Shown in pieces: positions 16,475 to 25,456 of a DNA stretch of 64,000 bases (positions are counted from its first letter, which is position 1; every line of letters starts with the position of its first letter). The notes under the pieces were generated by a model that was given only the letters and a program-made list of their open reading frames with translations, searched no databases and had not been told where the DNA came from. The position numbers and the translations under genes are program-made. The stretch comes from Novosphingobium kaempferiae (GTDB lineage Bacteria; Pseudomonadota; Alphaproteobacteria; Sphingomonadales; Sphingomonadaceae): assembly GCF_021227995.1 (NCBI RefSeq), contig NZ_CP089301.1, positions 4,402,001-4,466,000 on the forward strand. The letters run 5' to 3'.

Positions 16475-18174
16475 TTCAGGGGCCTGCGGGCGGGAGGATT
16501 GGCGGCGGTCGTGCCGGGTGCGGGCGCCAGCGGCACCTGCTTCACGTAATCGGGACGGATCGGGTCGGGGGTCTGGGCCGAGCGGATCGCGGGTTGCTGC
16601 GCGGGAGCGGGCGCGGCGATCGGCCTGGCGCGCACCTTCGACGCACCGAGCGTGTCGATGGCGCGGAAGGCGCCGTCCCACGGCATGTCGTCGTCGGTGG
16701 CGGCCTTCTTCGCGTGGCGTGCCGGGTCGTAGGTCGGGATGCCGACCGTCAGGTCGTCGATGTCGAGCAGGCCGACGCGGCGCAACAGGGTCGCACGGCT
16801 GAGGTACTGGTCGCGCTGCGCGTCCAGCGTCGAAACTTCGGCATCGCGCAGGTTCTGCTGGGCGTAGAGCACGTCGAACGTCGAGCGCAGGCCGACGCGG
16901 TATTCGGCCAGCATGCCCTCAAGTTGCGTGGTGGCGACCTGTCGCCGCCGCTCAGTGATATCGGCGGCGCGGTCGGCGGCGGCGACCTGGTTCCATGCGT
17001 TGGTGACGGCGCGCACCATGTCGCGACGCGCGCCCTCGATGCGCAGGCGGTCGGCATCGTTGCGTGCCCGCGCCTCGCGGATGCGCGACGCCGTGCGCCC
17101 GCCCGAGAGCAGCGGCAGAGACAGGACCACGCTGGCGGCGAAGTCCTTGTTCTGGTCGCGGAAGGCATAGGGATAGGCCGGGCCGCTGACGGCGGCGGAG
17201 CCGCGGATCGCCACGGTCGGTCCTCCGGCGGAGCGGGCGGTGCCGATATCCTGCCGCGATGCCTGCTCGGTATAGCGGGCATAGGCGAGTTCGGGGCTGT
17301 CCGCCTCGGCCAGCGCGAAGGCGCGGTCGGTGCTGGCAGGGAGCATCGGCAGCGGCGGCGGCTCGGCGAGGTTCTCGGGCATCTCGCCCACCAGGGAGAC
17401 GAAGTCGGCGCGCACCGATTCCAGTGCCTGCTCGGTCTGGACGAGGCGCTGCTCGGCCTGTTCGATCTGGCCCATGGCCTGCGCCACGTCGGTGCGGGTG
17501 AGTTCGCCCGCTTGCTGGCGCGCCTCGATCTCCTGCTCCAGACGGCGCAGTTCCTCGACGCTGCCTGTGCGGAGCGTGCGCTGCACTTCGAGGCGGCGCA
17601 CGTCGATGTAGGCGGCCACTATGGACAGCATCAGGTCGCCCTCGGTGGCGTTCAGGCGCGATCTTGCCGCCGCTATGGAGGCCTCCGCTGAGCGCCGCGC
17701 GAACGTGGCATGGCCGCTGGTATAGACCGGCTGCTGCACGCTCAGCGTCACGGAATCGCGCGATTGCTGGGAATAGGACGGGCTGAAGAAGCTGCGCCCC
17801 GCATCGCCCACGAAGCTCCACTGGTATCCGGCGTTGGCCTGGATATCGGCGGACGTGCGCAGTTCGGCATTGGCCTGCGCGATCCGCTCGTCGGCGCTGC
17901 GCAAGTCGTAGCGCGATGCCTGCAACGTGGGGTTGGAGCGATACGCCGCCGCCAGAACCGCCGCCAGCGTATGCGGGGGCGGCGGCGCGGCGATGGTCGG
18001 ACCGGGCACTTCCGCATCGTTTACCGACGGCAGTTCCTGGGCGCGGGCGGAAGGTGGCGGAAGGATCATCGACGGAGCGGCGATCAGGGCAAGGGCTGAA
18101 AGGGCCGCGTTACGCGGCGTCAACCTGCGCCGTCCCGCGCCAGGGCGCGGACGGAGCCGGGGGGGCATGCTCAA
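16471..18174 (-). CDS. TolC-family outer membrane channel of the type I secretion system
   Basis: A 567-residue outer-membrane efflux/secretion channel. It begins with an Arg-rich, long signal peptide (cleavage near ARAQE, about residue 46). Two TolC repeats follow, with LAAVLAAAYRSNPTLQASRY at the start of the first and LAEYRVGLRSTFDVLYAQQN near the end of the second. These form the coiled-coil tunnel and the 12-strand barrel. A Pro/Ala-rich tail of about 70 residues is specific to this protein. The stop overlaps the exporter start (ATGA). The GH81 gene ends 107 bases upstream. Confidence 0.92.
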   Translation of the reverse strand: MSMPPRLRPRPGAGRRRLTPRNAALSALALIAAPSMILPPPSARAQELPSVNDAEVPGPTIAAPPPPHTLAAVLAAAYRSNPTLQASRYDLRSADERIAQANAELRTSADIQANAGYQWSFVGDAGRSFFSPSYSQQSRDSVTLSVQQPVYTSGHATFARRSAEASIAAARSRLNATEGDLMLSIVAAYIDVRRLEVQRTLRTGSVEELRRLEQEIEARQQAGELTRTDVAQAMGQIEQAEQRLVQTEQALESVRADFVSLVGEMPENLAEPPPLPMLPASTDRAFALAEADSPELAYARYTEQASRQDIGTARSAGGPTVAIRGSAAVSGPAYPYAFRDQNKDFAASVVLSLPLLSGGRTASRIREARARNDADRLRIEGARRDMVRAVTNAWNQVAAADRAADITERRRQVATTQLEGMLAEYRVGLRSTFDVLYAQQNLRDAEVSTLDAQRDQYLSRATLLRRVGLLDIDDLTVGIPTYDPARHAKKAATDDDMPWDGAFRAIDTLGASKVRARPIAAPAPAQQPAIRSAQTPDPIRPDYVKQVPLAPAPGTTAANPPARRPLK

Positions 18175-18281
18175 AATGAAAAATCTCTATTTCGTGTTTC
18201 TATCCGGGTGGAAAGGTTGCGCGACGCGCGAAGAGGTATTGCCCCTCCACGCGCCGCGCGCCTTCTCACGGCCTGATCGTG

Positions 18282-19718
18282 TCAGAACGCGCCTGTCGTT
18301 GCGGCTCCGTTGCCGACGTTGCCATTGCCATCAAGGTCGATCCCGAACAGGTTTTCGGCCTGCCCGATATTGTCCTTGTTGAACGATTCCTCACCGATGA
18401 AGTGACCGTTCGCGTCGAGGATCCACGCATAGCGGGCGTCCGAGAACGGGCTGGTGTCGAGCACGCGGATGCGGCCCTGATCGTCGGTGGCGATGGCGGC
18501 GAGGCCCCAGTCGTCGCGCTGCTGGCGCACGTCGCCCCAGCCGTCGCGGGTGACGGCAAGCGGGGCGGCCCCGTTCACCGAGATGTAGGCGGTGCCGCTG
18601 CGCTGGTCGACCATCAGGGCGTTGTCGCCATGACGCTCAACCACGCGATACGGCGTGCTGCCGACCATCCCGTCGCCGTTCATGTCCGAGCCGAAGATAT
18701 CCTCGGCCTGCGGCAGCTTGTCGCCCGAGAACGTGTCCTCGCCAACGAAGTGGCCGGTATCGTCCAGGATCCACGCCCAGTGCGTCGATCCGGCGCTCAT
18801 GTCGTTGGCGTTGCCGTCCATTACGCGGATGCGGCCCTGCTCGTCCCGACCGATGGCGAAGAGGCGCGAGCCGCGATCGAGCAGCACCGCATCATTCGGA
18901 CCGCCACGAGTGATCGTCAGGCGGGTGCCGTCCTCCAGTTGGACGATGGCATGGCCGTTCGACGGATCCACCAGCAGGCGCATGCTGCCGTTGCGGGCGA
19001 CGAACTGCAGCGGCGCAGCGGGGATCGCCCCGTCGCCGTTCAGATCCTTCTGGAACAGCGCCTCGGCTTCCGACAGGTTGGCCCCGTCATAGACCTTCTC
19101 GCCGATCCAGTTGCCCTTGGCGTCGAGCGTCCAGGCATAGCTGAGGCCCGACCCCGGCAGCGTGTCGAGCACGCGGATATTGCCATCCATGTCGCGCGCG
19201 ATGGCCGAGAGCGACCATCCGCCGCGCGACAGCTGCGTCGCCTCGCCCGGGGTGTAGCGCGAGACCGCCTGCATCCTGCCCTCGCCGTCCTGGAAGTAGG
19301 CGATGCCGGTGCCGGTGTCGGTCAGCAGCTTGAGCGTCCTGTTCTGCGCCACGACGTTGAGCTTGCCGCGCAGGATGATACCGTCGCCGTTGATGTCGGT
19401 GCCGAACATCGGTTCCAGCGTCTGCCAGTCGTTGCGGTAGAGCGCCGCGCCGCCGCCACCGATGTGCAGCGTAGAATCGACCTTGTATGGATAGTAAGGC
19501 TCGCCGCCGTTGACCTGCCCGAGTACGACGATGTTGCCAGCTTCATCGCGGCCGATGCCTACCAGCACAGTGCGATCGTCGAGACGCAGAGACTGGCGTC
19601 CGCTACCCTTGACCATCGCACGCGGCGCCTGGCCCTTGATCGTGATCCAGGCCGTGCCGGTGGTTGCCTCGACCGATAGCGTCAGGTCGCCGTTCACCGC
19701 CACCGCGGTCAGCTGGAA
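18282..19718 (-). repeat. Four tandem ~118-residue repeats in the GH81 protein
   Basis: Repeat starts are at residues 944 (DNA 19718), 1062 (19364), 1179 (19013) and 1298 (18656). Each has a small strand-rich part, a YAW-x-LD-x-x-G-x-x-I/V-GE motif in the last three copies, and a closing MFGTDINGDG / LFQKDLNGDG / IFGSDMNGDG / LFGIDLDGNG calcium-type loop. The copies differ clearly, so the duplication is old. They probably fold outside the cell when calcium binds. Confidence 0.85.
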
Positions 19719-22547
19719 TTCCGGCGGATCGGTGGGCAGGTCGAGCGGCACGCCGTCCGGGCGATAGGGGATGTCGGGGTTCTGGAAGTCGACCACGGTC
19801 TTGGTGCCATCGGCCATCTGCGTGACCATGTCCCCGGGAGGAACAACCAGCTTCATGCCGTTCGAGAAAGTGACCGTGATCTCCTTTGTCGTCGGGTTGA
19901 AGGCGGTGTAGCTCATCGCGCCCTTCTTGTTGAAGGCCACCGCAAAGGCACTGTTCGACTTTACCGAAAGGTCGGGCGTGCCCAGCTTAACCAGCGTCTG
20001 GATCCATTCCAGAGTGTAGGCGCGCGATTCCTCGCCGACGCCGCTCTGGTACTGCGGGTTTGCCAGATAGTCGGCAAGCGCCGCTTCGGGATCGGCCAGC
20101 GCCAGAGCCATCTGGGTGCCGTTCATCCATTCGGATGCGCGATCGTCCTTCTGCAGCAGGTGCATTTCCGCCAGTTCGCGCAACAGTTCCTGCGGATAGC
20201 CCGCCATGAACAGCGAGCCGCCGTTGATCGGAGTGTACTGAATGCCGAAGATGTGTGCCGGATCGCCGTCGAAATAGTTGGTGAATCCGCCGCCGTGGCT
20301 ACCCACGATGCCAAGAATCTCGTGATTGTAGCCGTTCGGAAACACCTTGTTGTCCACGTCCTGCCAGTATTGCTGGAAGGCGATGGCTTCGGTTGTGTGC
20401 AGATAGACGCCAAGGTCGGCGAGGTGCTGTTGTCCGGTCACTGCGCCCCAGCGGGCAAGCGCGCTGGCGAATTCGATCGCTTCCGACGCCGATTCCTGAT
20501 TCGGGTTGTCACCTGTGCCGCCCGCCCAGCTATGACCCGCATAGGGATCGAAGTTGCGCATGAAGGCATAAGTCAGGTCGTTGCGGTCGTCGTTGGCAAC
20601 GTCCTTGATCAGTTCGTTGACCATCGCACCCCACTTGCCCTGCGTCGCCCATTCGGGATCGAGCTGGGCGATCGTGGCGGCCGCATTGATGATGTAGCCG
20701 TAATGGAAATGGTGGTCGTTGATCTTGCCGTCGGATTCGAAATCGGCCGGATAACCGATAAGGGTCGCCCATTCCTTGTCGTAGACGAACTTGAACTTGT
20801 CTCCGTCGTCTGCGGTGAACCAGCGTTCAAGCTGCTTTTCGATGGCCTTGACGAAGACGTCTTTGGCCTGCCCGTAGCCGACCATCTGCGCCATCAGCGC
20901 CAAGTCTCCGAAAGTGGCGTTGGGGCGCGCTCCCCAATAGGTATTTCCTTCCAGCGGATTGGCCTGCGCCGAGAGGAATTTCTTGAGTTCCTCGTGGATC
21001 ATCCCGATCAGCTTGTCGCGGTCCTGCGCCGAACCCACAAAGGGCATGATCGGCAGCATGGGCTGGATGTTCATCGAGGTGCTGAAGGTCTTGCCATCGG
21101 CCAGAAGCTTGATCTCGCCGCGCCCGGAGGCGTAGCTGATGGTGCTCAGTTTGTCGTCGGAATTAATGTACTGGTGGCGGTACAGCGCCATCAGCGGATT
21201 TTCCGAGAGGCCGGGGCCGGTTTCCATCATCTGAGTAGTAGCGGTGAAGGTGGTGATCAGCTTGCCGGTGCTGTAGTCCACCGTGAAGTCTGACTTGGTG
21301 TCCGTCACGAAGGCATAGGCGTGCTGGTGGTACTGCATCAGCGTGTCGATGGAACTGTCGGGCAGCACCGCGACGGAATAGTAGTCCTTGCCACCCAGGT
21401 TCGATACGATGCCGTGGTCGGTGAAAGTCCAGGTTGAACCCGACGGGCCGAAGATACCGTAGTTCTTGCCGTTTATGGTGACGCCCACCATGCCGTTCTG
21501 GTTATACCACACGCGGCCCGGGCCGGTGTAGCCGCCAACGCTGTTGCCCGGCTGGACGTGCGTGTTGTCGTAGGTCGGGTCGCCGACCGGTGCAAGCACC
21601 AGGCCCGATGCGTCGCCGCCGGCCTTGGCTCCGCCCTGCAAGTACAGCTTGCCGTCGATCACCATCGCGCCATCCTTGGCGCTGAGGTTCGAGAACGGAA
21701 GCTGGACGTAGCTGGACACGTCGTTGGTGCGCACCTGGATGTCGCCGTCGCCGTTGGCGCGCCACAGTTCGACCTTGACAGAGCCGCCCTTCATGTCGGC
21801 CATGGCGCCAGTGGCGCTGACCAGCTTGGTGTTCGAATAGTCCTGATCGCCCACGCCCGCGTCTGTGCCGTACCAGTCGTAGGTTTCGATGCGGTCGATT
21901 TTGCCGTCCCCGTCGAAGTCGTAGGACACGCGGAACTGCATGCCGTCGGCTACGTGCGCGCCCGCGTCGATCGGGAAGTTGAACTTCAACTGGCCGCCGC
22001 CGAACTTTCCGGTCAGGCCGGACAGCGTATAGGCCAGCGGGTTAGTGGGAACGTCGCGGCTCGGCCCGGTGTTCTGGTTGAAGTCGATGATTACGTCGTC
22101 ATCGGACTGGCGCGTCACGTATACGAAGGGCATGCCTTGTCCCATCGTCGCGCGCATCTTGCCGTCCCAGTCGGCGGTGGCGGTCCAGTCGGACGCAGCG
22201 GCCATCTTGGTGCCGTCGACGTTCAGGCCGACCAGCCCCAGCGTCAGATCCGAATGGTAATCGTAGTCATAGCTGTTCTCGGTGACGCGCGGCGTGTCGG
22301 AGTAGCCGATATTGAGGCCATGCGCGTTCGTCTGGAAACCGAACGGATCTGCCTGGATAACGGCCGAGAACGGGCCCCATTGAGGATACATCAGGGAACT
22401 GAATACCGAGTTCGTCGGCGGCGCACCGACGAAGTCGTCGGTCAGTCGCGGCTTTACGGCATTTCCCTTGCTATCTGTGGGGCCCTTTGAATCCTCCGGG
22501 TATTCCGTAGTTATATTTCCTGAACCAACTTTGATAATTTCAGCCAT
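18282..22547 (-). CDS. GH81 endo-beta-1,3-glucanase with C-terminal repeats, type I secreted
   Basis: A 1421-residue laminarinase-type glycoside hydrolase expected to cut beta-1,3-glucans such as laminarin, callose or fungal wall glucan. Residues about 30-900 are the GH81 catalytic region. NDHHFHYGY carries the likely general acid D611. GDNPNQESASEA carries E685/E689, the conserved catalytic Glu pair of the family. There is no N-terminal signal peptide (it starts MAEIIKVGSGN). Residues 944-1421 are four tandem repeats of about 118 residues, each ending in a DxNGDG-type calcium loop. The protein ends in a short, weakly charged tail (GNGAATTGAF), as type I secretion cargo does. It is the first gene of an operon encoding all three secretion parts. 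Confidence 0.9.
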   Translation of the reverse strand: MAEIIKVGSGNITTEYPEDSKGPTDSKGNAVKPRLTDDFVGAPPTNSVFSSLMYPQWGPFSAVIQADPFGFQTNAHGLNIGYSDTPRVTENSYDYDYHSDLTLGLVGLNVDGTKMAAASDWTATADWDGKMRATMGQGMPFVYVTRQSDDDVIIDFNQNTGPSRDVPTNPLAYTLSGLTGKFGGGQLKFNFPIDAGAHVADGMQFRVSYDFDGDGKIDRIETYDWYGTDAGVGDQDYSNTKLVSATGAMADMKGGSVKVELWRANGDGDIQVRTNDVSSYVQLPFSNLSAKDGAMVIDGKLYLQGGAKAGGDASGLVLAPVGDPTYDNTHVQPGNSVGGYTGPGRVWYNQNGMVGVTINGKNYGIFGPSGSTWTFTDHGIVSNLGGKDYYSVAVLPDSSIDTLMQYHQHAYAFVTDTKSDFTVDYSTGKLITTFTATTQMMETGPGLSENPLMALYRHQYINSDDKLSTISYASGRGEIKLLADGKTFSTSMNIQPMLPIMPFVGSAQDRDKLIGMIHEELKKFLSAQANPLEGNTYWGARPNATFGDLALMAQMVGYGQAKDVFVKAIEKQLERWFTADDGDKFKFVYDKEWATLIGYPADFESDGKINDHHFHYGYIINAAATIAQLDPEWATQGKWGAMVNELIKDVANDDRNDLTYAFMRNFDPYAGHSWAGGTGDNPNQESASEAIEFASALARWGAVTGQQHLADLGVYLHTTEAIAFQQYWQDVDNKVFPNGYNHEILGIVGSHGGGFTNYFDGDPAHIFGIQYTPINGGSLFMAGYPQELLRELAEMHLLQKDDRASEWMNGTQMALALADPEAALADYLANPQYQSGVGEESRAYTLEWIQTLVKLGTPDLSVKSNSAFAVAFNKKGAMSYTAFNPTTKEITVTFSNGMKLVVPPGDMVTQMADGTKTVVDFQNPDIPYRPDGVPLDLPTDPPEFQLTAVAVNGDLTLSVEATTGTAWITIKGQAPRAMVKGSGRQSLRLDDRTVLVGIGRDEAGNIVVLGQVNGGEPYYPYKVDSTLHIGGGGAALYRNDWQTLEPMFGTDINGDGIILRGKLNVVAQNRTLKLLTDTGTGIAYFQDGEGRMQAVSRYTPGEATQLSRGGWSLSAIARDMDGNIRVLDTLPGSGLSYAWTLDAKGNWIGEKVYDGANLSEAEALFQKDLNGDGAIPAAPLQFVARNGSMRLLVDPSNGHAIVQLEDGTRLTITRGGPNDAVLLDRGSRLFAIGRDEQGRIRVMDGNANDMSAGSTHWAWILDDTGHFVGEDTFSGDKLPQAEDIFGSDMNGDGMVGSTPYRVVERHGDNALMVDQRSGTAYISVNGAAPLAVTRDGWGDVRQQRDDWGLAAIATDDQGRIRVLDTSPFSDARYAWILDANGHFIGEESFNKDNIGQAENLFGIDLDGNGNVGNGAATTGAF

Positions 22548-22989
22548 GGCGACACGTGCCCAATATGGTTTTACAAGCCAGGATAATTAGAATTCACCTG
22601 AATTAACCTGAGTATTTTTTGTATTTTTATCGAATTTTATTGATCAATATACAGAATATGCACACCTTAAGGACTATGGAGGCGCGCCGTTAGTCGAATT
22701 ACAGACCAACATCAATACACATACTGTCGCACATTCCACGAACCGGTGTTGCAATTCTCGCGCAGACAGAAATCTCGCGGGAAGAACCGGGGGAAAGCTA
22801 TGGGCTCGAATGATCAAGGCGCCACGCGCAGCAGATCATGGAAACGGTGGGCATTTCGCCGGTCAGGGCCCCGGCCGTCGATGGTTGCCGCTGTTGGTTT
22901 GTGCGCTTTTGTTAGAGGATGTCCGGCCGGCCATCCGCCATGTCGCAAGCCGCTTCCCTCCTCGCGCCATCCAGCGCACAACGAACGCC
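22548..22989. other. AT-rich promoter region upstream of the GH81 operon
   Basis: No gene was recognised in this gap of about 440 bases. The part next to GH81 (22570-22690) is strikingly AT-rich for this genome and holds a perfect 12-bp palindrome, TATTGATCAATA, at 22638-22649. This is probably the operon's promoter and control region. An in-frame extension of the downstream tag gene reaches back to 22810 but has no family similarity. Confidence 0.55.
22638..22649. promoter_or_regulatory. Palindrome TATTGATCAATA before GH81 operon
   Basis: A perfect 12-base palindrome about 90 bases upstream of the GH81 start, within the AT-rich stretch. It resembles a regulator half-site pair without spacer. 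No regulator is encoded next to it, so the binder is unknown. Confidence 0.35.
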
Positions 22990-23553
22990 ATGACGACACA
23001 GACCGAACATCGCTGCTCATGGGCCGAAGGCGACGCCCTGATGCGCGCCTATCACGACACCGAATGGGGCGTGCCGCAGCATGACCCCCGCATGCTCTGG
23101 GAAATGCTGATGCTCGAAGGATTCCAGGCCGGGCTTGCCTGGATCATCATCCTCAGGAAGCGCGAGGCATTCCGCTCTGCCTTCGCCGGTTTCGATCCGG
23201 AGAAGGTCGCGCGTTTCGGCGAGAAGGATGTCGCGAGACTGCTGGCAGACCCCGGCATCGTCCGCGCCCAGGCCAAGACTCGCGCGACGATCGCCGGTGC
23301 GCGCATCTATTGCGAAATGGCGGAGCGCGGCGAGAGCTTCGCCGACTACTGCTGGTCCTTCACCGACGGCAAGGTGATCCGGAACCCCGGCAAGGAATGG
23401 ATCGCGCATTCTCCGCTGTCCGAACGCATATCGAAGGACATGAAGAAGCGCGGCTTCAAGTTCGTCGGCCCGACGATCGTCTATGCGTGGATGCAGGCGG
23501 TCGGCATCGTCAACGATCATGCGGCCGACTGCTTCCGGCGCAACGCAACCTAG
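22990..23553 (+). CDS. tag: DNA-3-methyladenine glycosylase I
   Basis: A 187-residue base-excision repair enzyme that removes 3-methyladenine from alkylated DNA. All four zinc ligands of the Tag family are visible: Cys in HRCSWAE, His in YHDTEWG, and His and Cys in NDHAADCFR. The family stretch EMLMLEGFQAGLAWIIIL (base pocket) and KFVGPTIVYAWMQAVG are also present. The frame is open 60 codons further upstream, but the ATG here matches the normal Tag N-terminus. It converges with the SDR gene that follows. Confidence 0.95.
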   Translation: MTTQTEHRCSWAEGDALMRAYHDTEWGVPQHDPRMLWEMLMLEGFQAGLAWIIILRKREAFRSAFAGFDPEKVARFGEKDVARLLADPGIVRAQAKTRATIAGARIYCEMAERGESFADYCWSFTDGKVIRNPGKEWIAHSPLSERISKDMKKRGFKFVGPTIVYAWMQAVGIVNDHAADCFRRNAT

Positions 23554-23559
23554 AAAATA

Positions 23560-23586
23560 CCCCGCCGTCCCATCAGGACGACGGGG
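23560..23586. terminator. Bidirectional hairpin between tag and SDR gene
   Basis: CCCCGCCGTCC (23560-23570) pairs with GGACGACGGGG (23576-23586) with one mismatch and a 5-base loop. It is preceded by AAAA on the tag side. It sits between two convergent stops. Confidence 0.7.
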
Positions 23587-23606
23587 CGATGCTCGATGTC
23601 GGCAGT

Positions 23607-24359
23607 TCAGATCTGCGCGAAGCCGCCATCGACGAAGAGTTCCGCGCCGTTGACGTAGCTCGACGCATCCGAAGCGAGGAACGCGGCTACCTTGCCGATC
23701 TCGCGCGGGTCGGCGAGGCGCCCCAGCGGGATGCCTGCGGCCAGTCCGCTTTCGAAGCCCTGCCATTCCTCCTCGCTCGAAGTCAGGCCCTGAAGCCCCG
23801 GCGTCTTCGTCGCACCCGGCGCGATCACGTTCACGCGAATCCTGCGGTCCTTGAGGTCGAGGATCCAGTGGCGCGCGAAGTTGCGGATCGCCGCCTTGGT
23901 CGCGCCGTAGACGCTGAACGAGGGGAGCGCCCTGATCGCGCTGGTCGAACCCGTCAGGATCACCGAAGCGCCATCGCGCAGCAGCGGCAGCGCCTTCTGC
24001 ACGGTGAACAGCGTGGCCTTCACATTGAGCCCGAAGGTGCGGTCGAACTCCTCCTCGGTGATCGCGCCGAGCGGCTGGAACGATCCGCCACCGGCATTGG
24101 CGACGAGGATGTCGATCGGCGCACCATGCTGCTGCACGACATCGTAGAGCCGGTCCAGATCGGCGAGGCTGGTCACGTCACCCTGCACGCCGACCGCGCC
24201 ATGGCCGATCGCCTTGACGGCTACGTCGAGTTCCTGCTGGCGGCGTCCGGTCACGAAGACCTTGGCGCCCTGCTCCGCCAGTTCCTGCGCGATGCCGAGG
24301 CCGATGCCGCTGTTGCCACCGGTCACGACGGCGACCTTGTTGGTCAGATCATGGGTCAT
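23607..24359 (-). CDS. Short-chain dehydrogenase/reductase (SDR)
   Basis: A 250-residue classical SDR oxidoreductase. Visible features are the cofactor motif TGGNSGIG near the N-terminus, NAGGG, a catalytic Ser in ILTGSTSA, and YGATK for the Tyr-Lys pair; the end is VDGGFAQI. TGRRQQ after the second strand suggests NADP(H). AGAGGAG stands seven bases before the second Met, so the start at 24359 is preferred over 24365. It diverges from a LysR gene with an 18-base near-palindrome between them. The substrate is unknown. Confidence 0.88.
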   Translation of the reverse strand: MTHDLTNKVAVVTGGNSGIGLGIAQELAEQGAKVFVTGRRQQELDVAVKAIGHGAVGVQGDVTSLADLDRLYDVVQQHGAPIDILVANAGGGSFQPLGAITEEEFDRTFGLNVKATLFTVQKALPLLRDGASVILTGSTSAIRALPSFSVYGATKAAIRNFARHWILDLKDRRIRVNVIAPGATKTPGLQGLTSSEEEWQGFESGLAAGIPLGRLADPREIGKVAAFLASDASSYVNGAELFVDGGFAQI

Positions 24360-24459
24360 GTTCATTCTCCTCTTGATGGTCGGCGAACCTTCACCGTCCG
24401 ATGAGAGGGAGAATAAATTCAGGACGATCTATCCTGTAGACGGCAATATTGACACATAC

Positions 24460-24477
24460 CGTTCCATCGATAGAACG
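24460..24477. promoter_or_regulatory. Near-palindrome, putative LysR site
   Basis: CGTTCCATCGATAGAACG is palindromic except for one base pair in each arm. It lies just upstream of the LysR gene start, in the promoter shared with the divergent SDR. This is the usual location of a LysR binding site. Confidence 0.45.
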
Positions 24478-24482
24478 ATGCC

Positions 24483-25391
24483 ATGCAGGATCTGAACGAT
24501 CTTCGATACTTCGATGCCGTGGTCACGAACGGTGGCTTCGCGGCCGCCGGTCGGGCGCTGCGCATTCCCAAGTCGAAGCTCAGCCGCCGCATCGCCGCGC
24601 TGGAGGCCCGACTGGGCATCCGCCTCGTCGAGCGATCCTCCCGCCGCTTCCGCGTCACCGACATCGGCCTCGCCTATCATGCGCAGTGCCAGATCGCGGT
24701 CGCCGCCGCGGAGCGGGCCGAAGCGATCGTCGAGGCCAGCCTCAGCGAGCCGCGCGGCACCGTGCGCATGTCCTGCCCGACGGGACTGGTCGCAATGGTG
24801 GCCGACATGCTGCCCGATTTCCTCGGCCTCTATCCGAGGGGGCACGTCCAGATCGTCGCGGTGGACCGCCCGGTCGACATCATCGCCGAGCGCATCGATG
24901 TTGCCTTGCGCGTCCGCACCCGGCTCGACAGCGACGCCGCGCTGACGATGCGCACGCTCGCCCACAGCCGCCGCATCCTGGTGGCAAGTCCGGCGCTCGC
25001 GAACCGGATGGCCGGACGCGGCGTGGACGTGCTCGCCACCCTGCCGACGTTGAGCTCATCGGGAGAGGATGGAGAAGTGACATGGCGGCTGGAAGGGCCG
25101 GAAGGCGCAACGCATGAGGTGCGCCACGTCCCGCGCCTGAGTTGCGGCGATTTCGGCGCGATCCGCACGGCGGCGCTTGCAGGCCTTGGCGTCGCGATGT
25201 TGCCCGACCATGCCTGCGCCGCCGAACTGCGCAGCGGCACGCTCGTCCACATCCTGCCCGAGTGGGCCGGCGAGGATGGCATCGTCCACCTCGTCTTCAC
25301 GACCCGCACAGGCCTGCCGCCACTGGTCCGTGCGTGGATCGATCATCTGGCGAAGGGCTTCAGGGAGCCTGCGCTATTTGCGGGTCGTTGA
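24483..25391 (+). CDS. LysR-family transcriptional regulator
   Basis: A 302-residue regulator. The N-terminal HTH is clear: LRYFDAVVTNGGFAAAGRAL and KSKLSRRIAALEARLGIRL, followed by VERSSRRFRVTDIG. The C-terminal effector domain is of the periplasmic-binding-protein type (RMSCPTGLVAMVADMLP onward). It is divergent from the SDR gene, so it probably activates or represses that gene in response to the SDR substrate. Confidence 0.9.
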   Translation: MQDLNDLRYFDAVVTNGGFAAAGRALRIPKSKLSRRIAALEARLGIRLVERSSRRFRVTDIGLAYHAQCQIAVAAAERAEAIVEASLSEPRGTVRMSCPTGLVAMVADMLPDFLGLYPRGHVQIVAVDRPVDIIAERIDVALRVRTRLDSDAALTMRTLAHSRRILVASPALANRMAGRGVDVLATLPTLSSSGEDGEVTWRLEGPEGATHEVRHVPRLSCGDFGAIRTAALAGLGVAMLPDHACAAELRSGTLVHILPEWAGEDGIVHLVFTTRTGLPPLVRAWIDHLAKGFREPALFAGR

Positions 25392-25456
25392 AGAAGCCGC
25401 TGACTGAACGTCACATTGCAACGCGTGCAGCGGCATTCGACAACCTCCCCCTCTCG

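Noticed and set aside
16594..17691. Plus-strand open frame opposite the TolC-like gene
   Set aside because: No ribosome site or motifs; the minus-strand TolC repeats are unambiguous.
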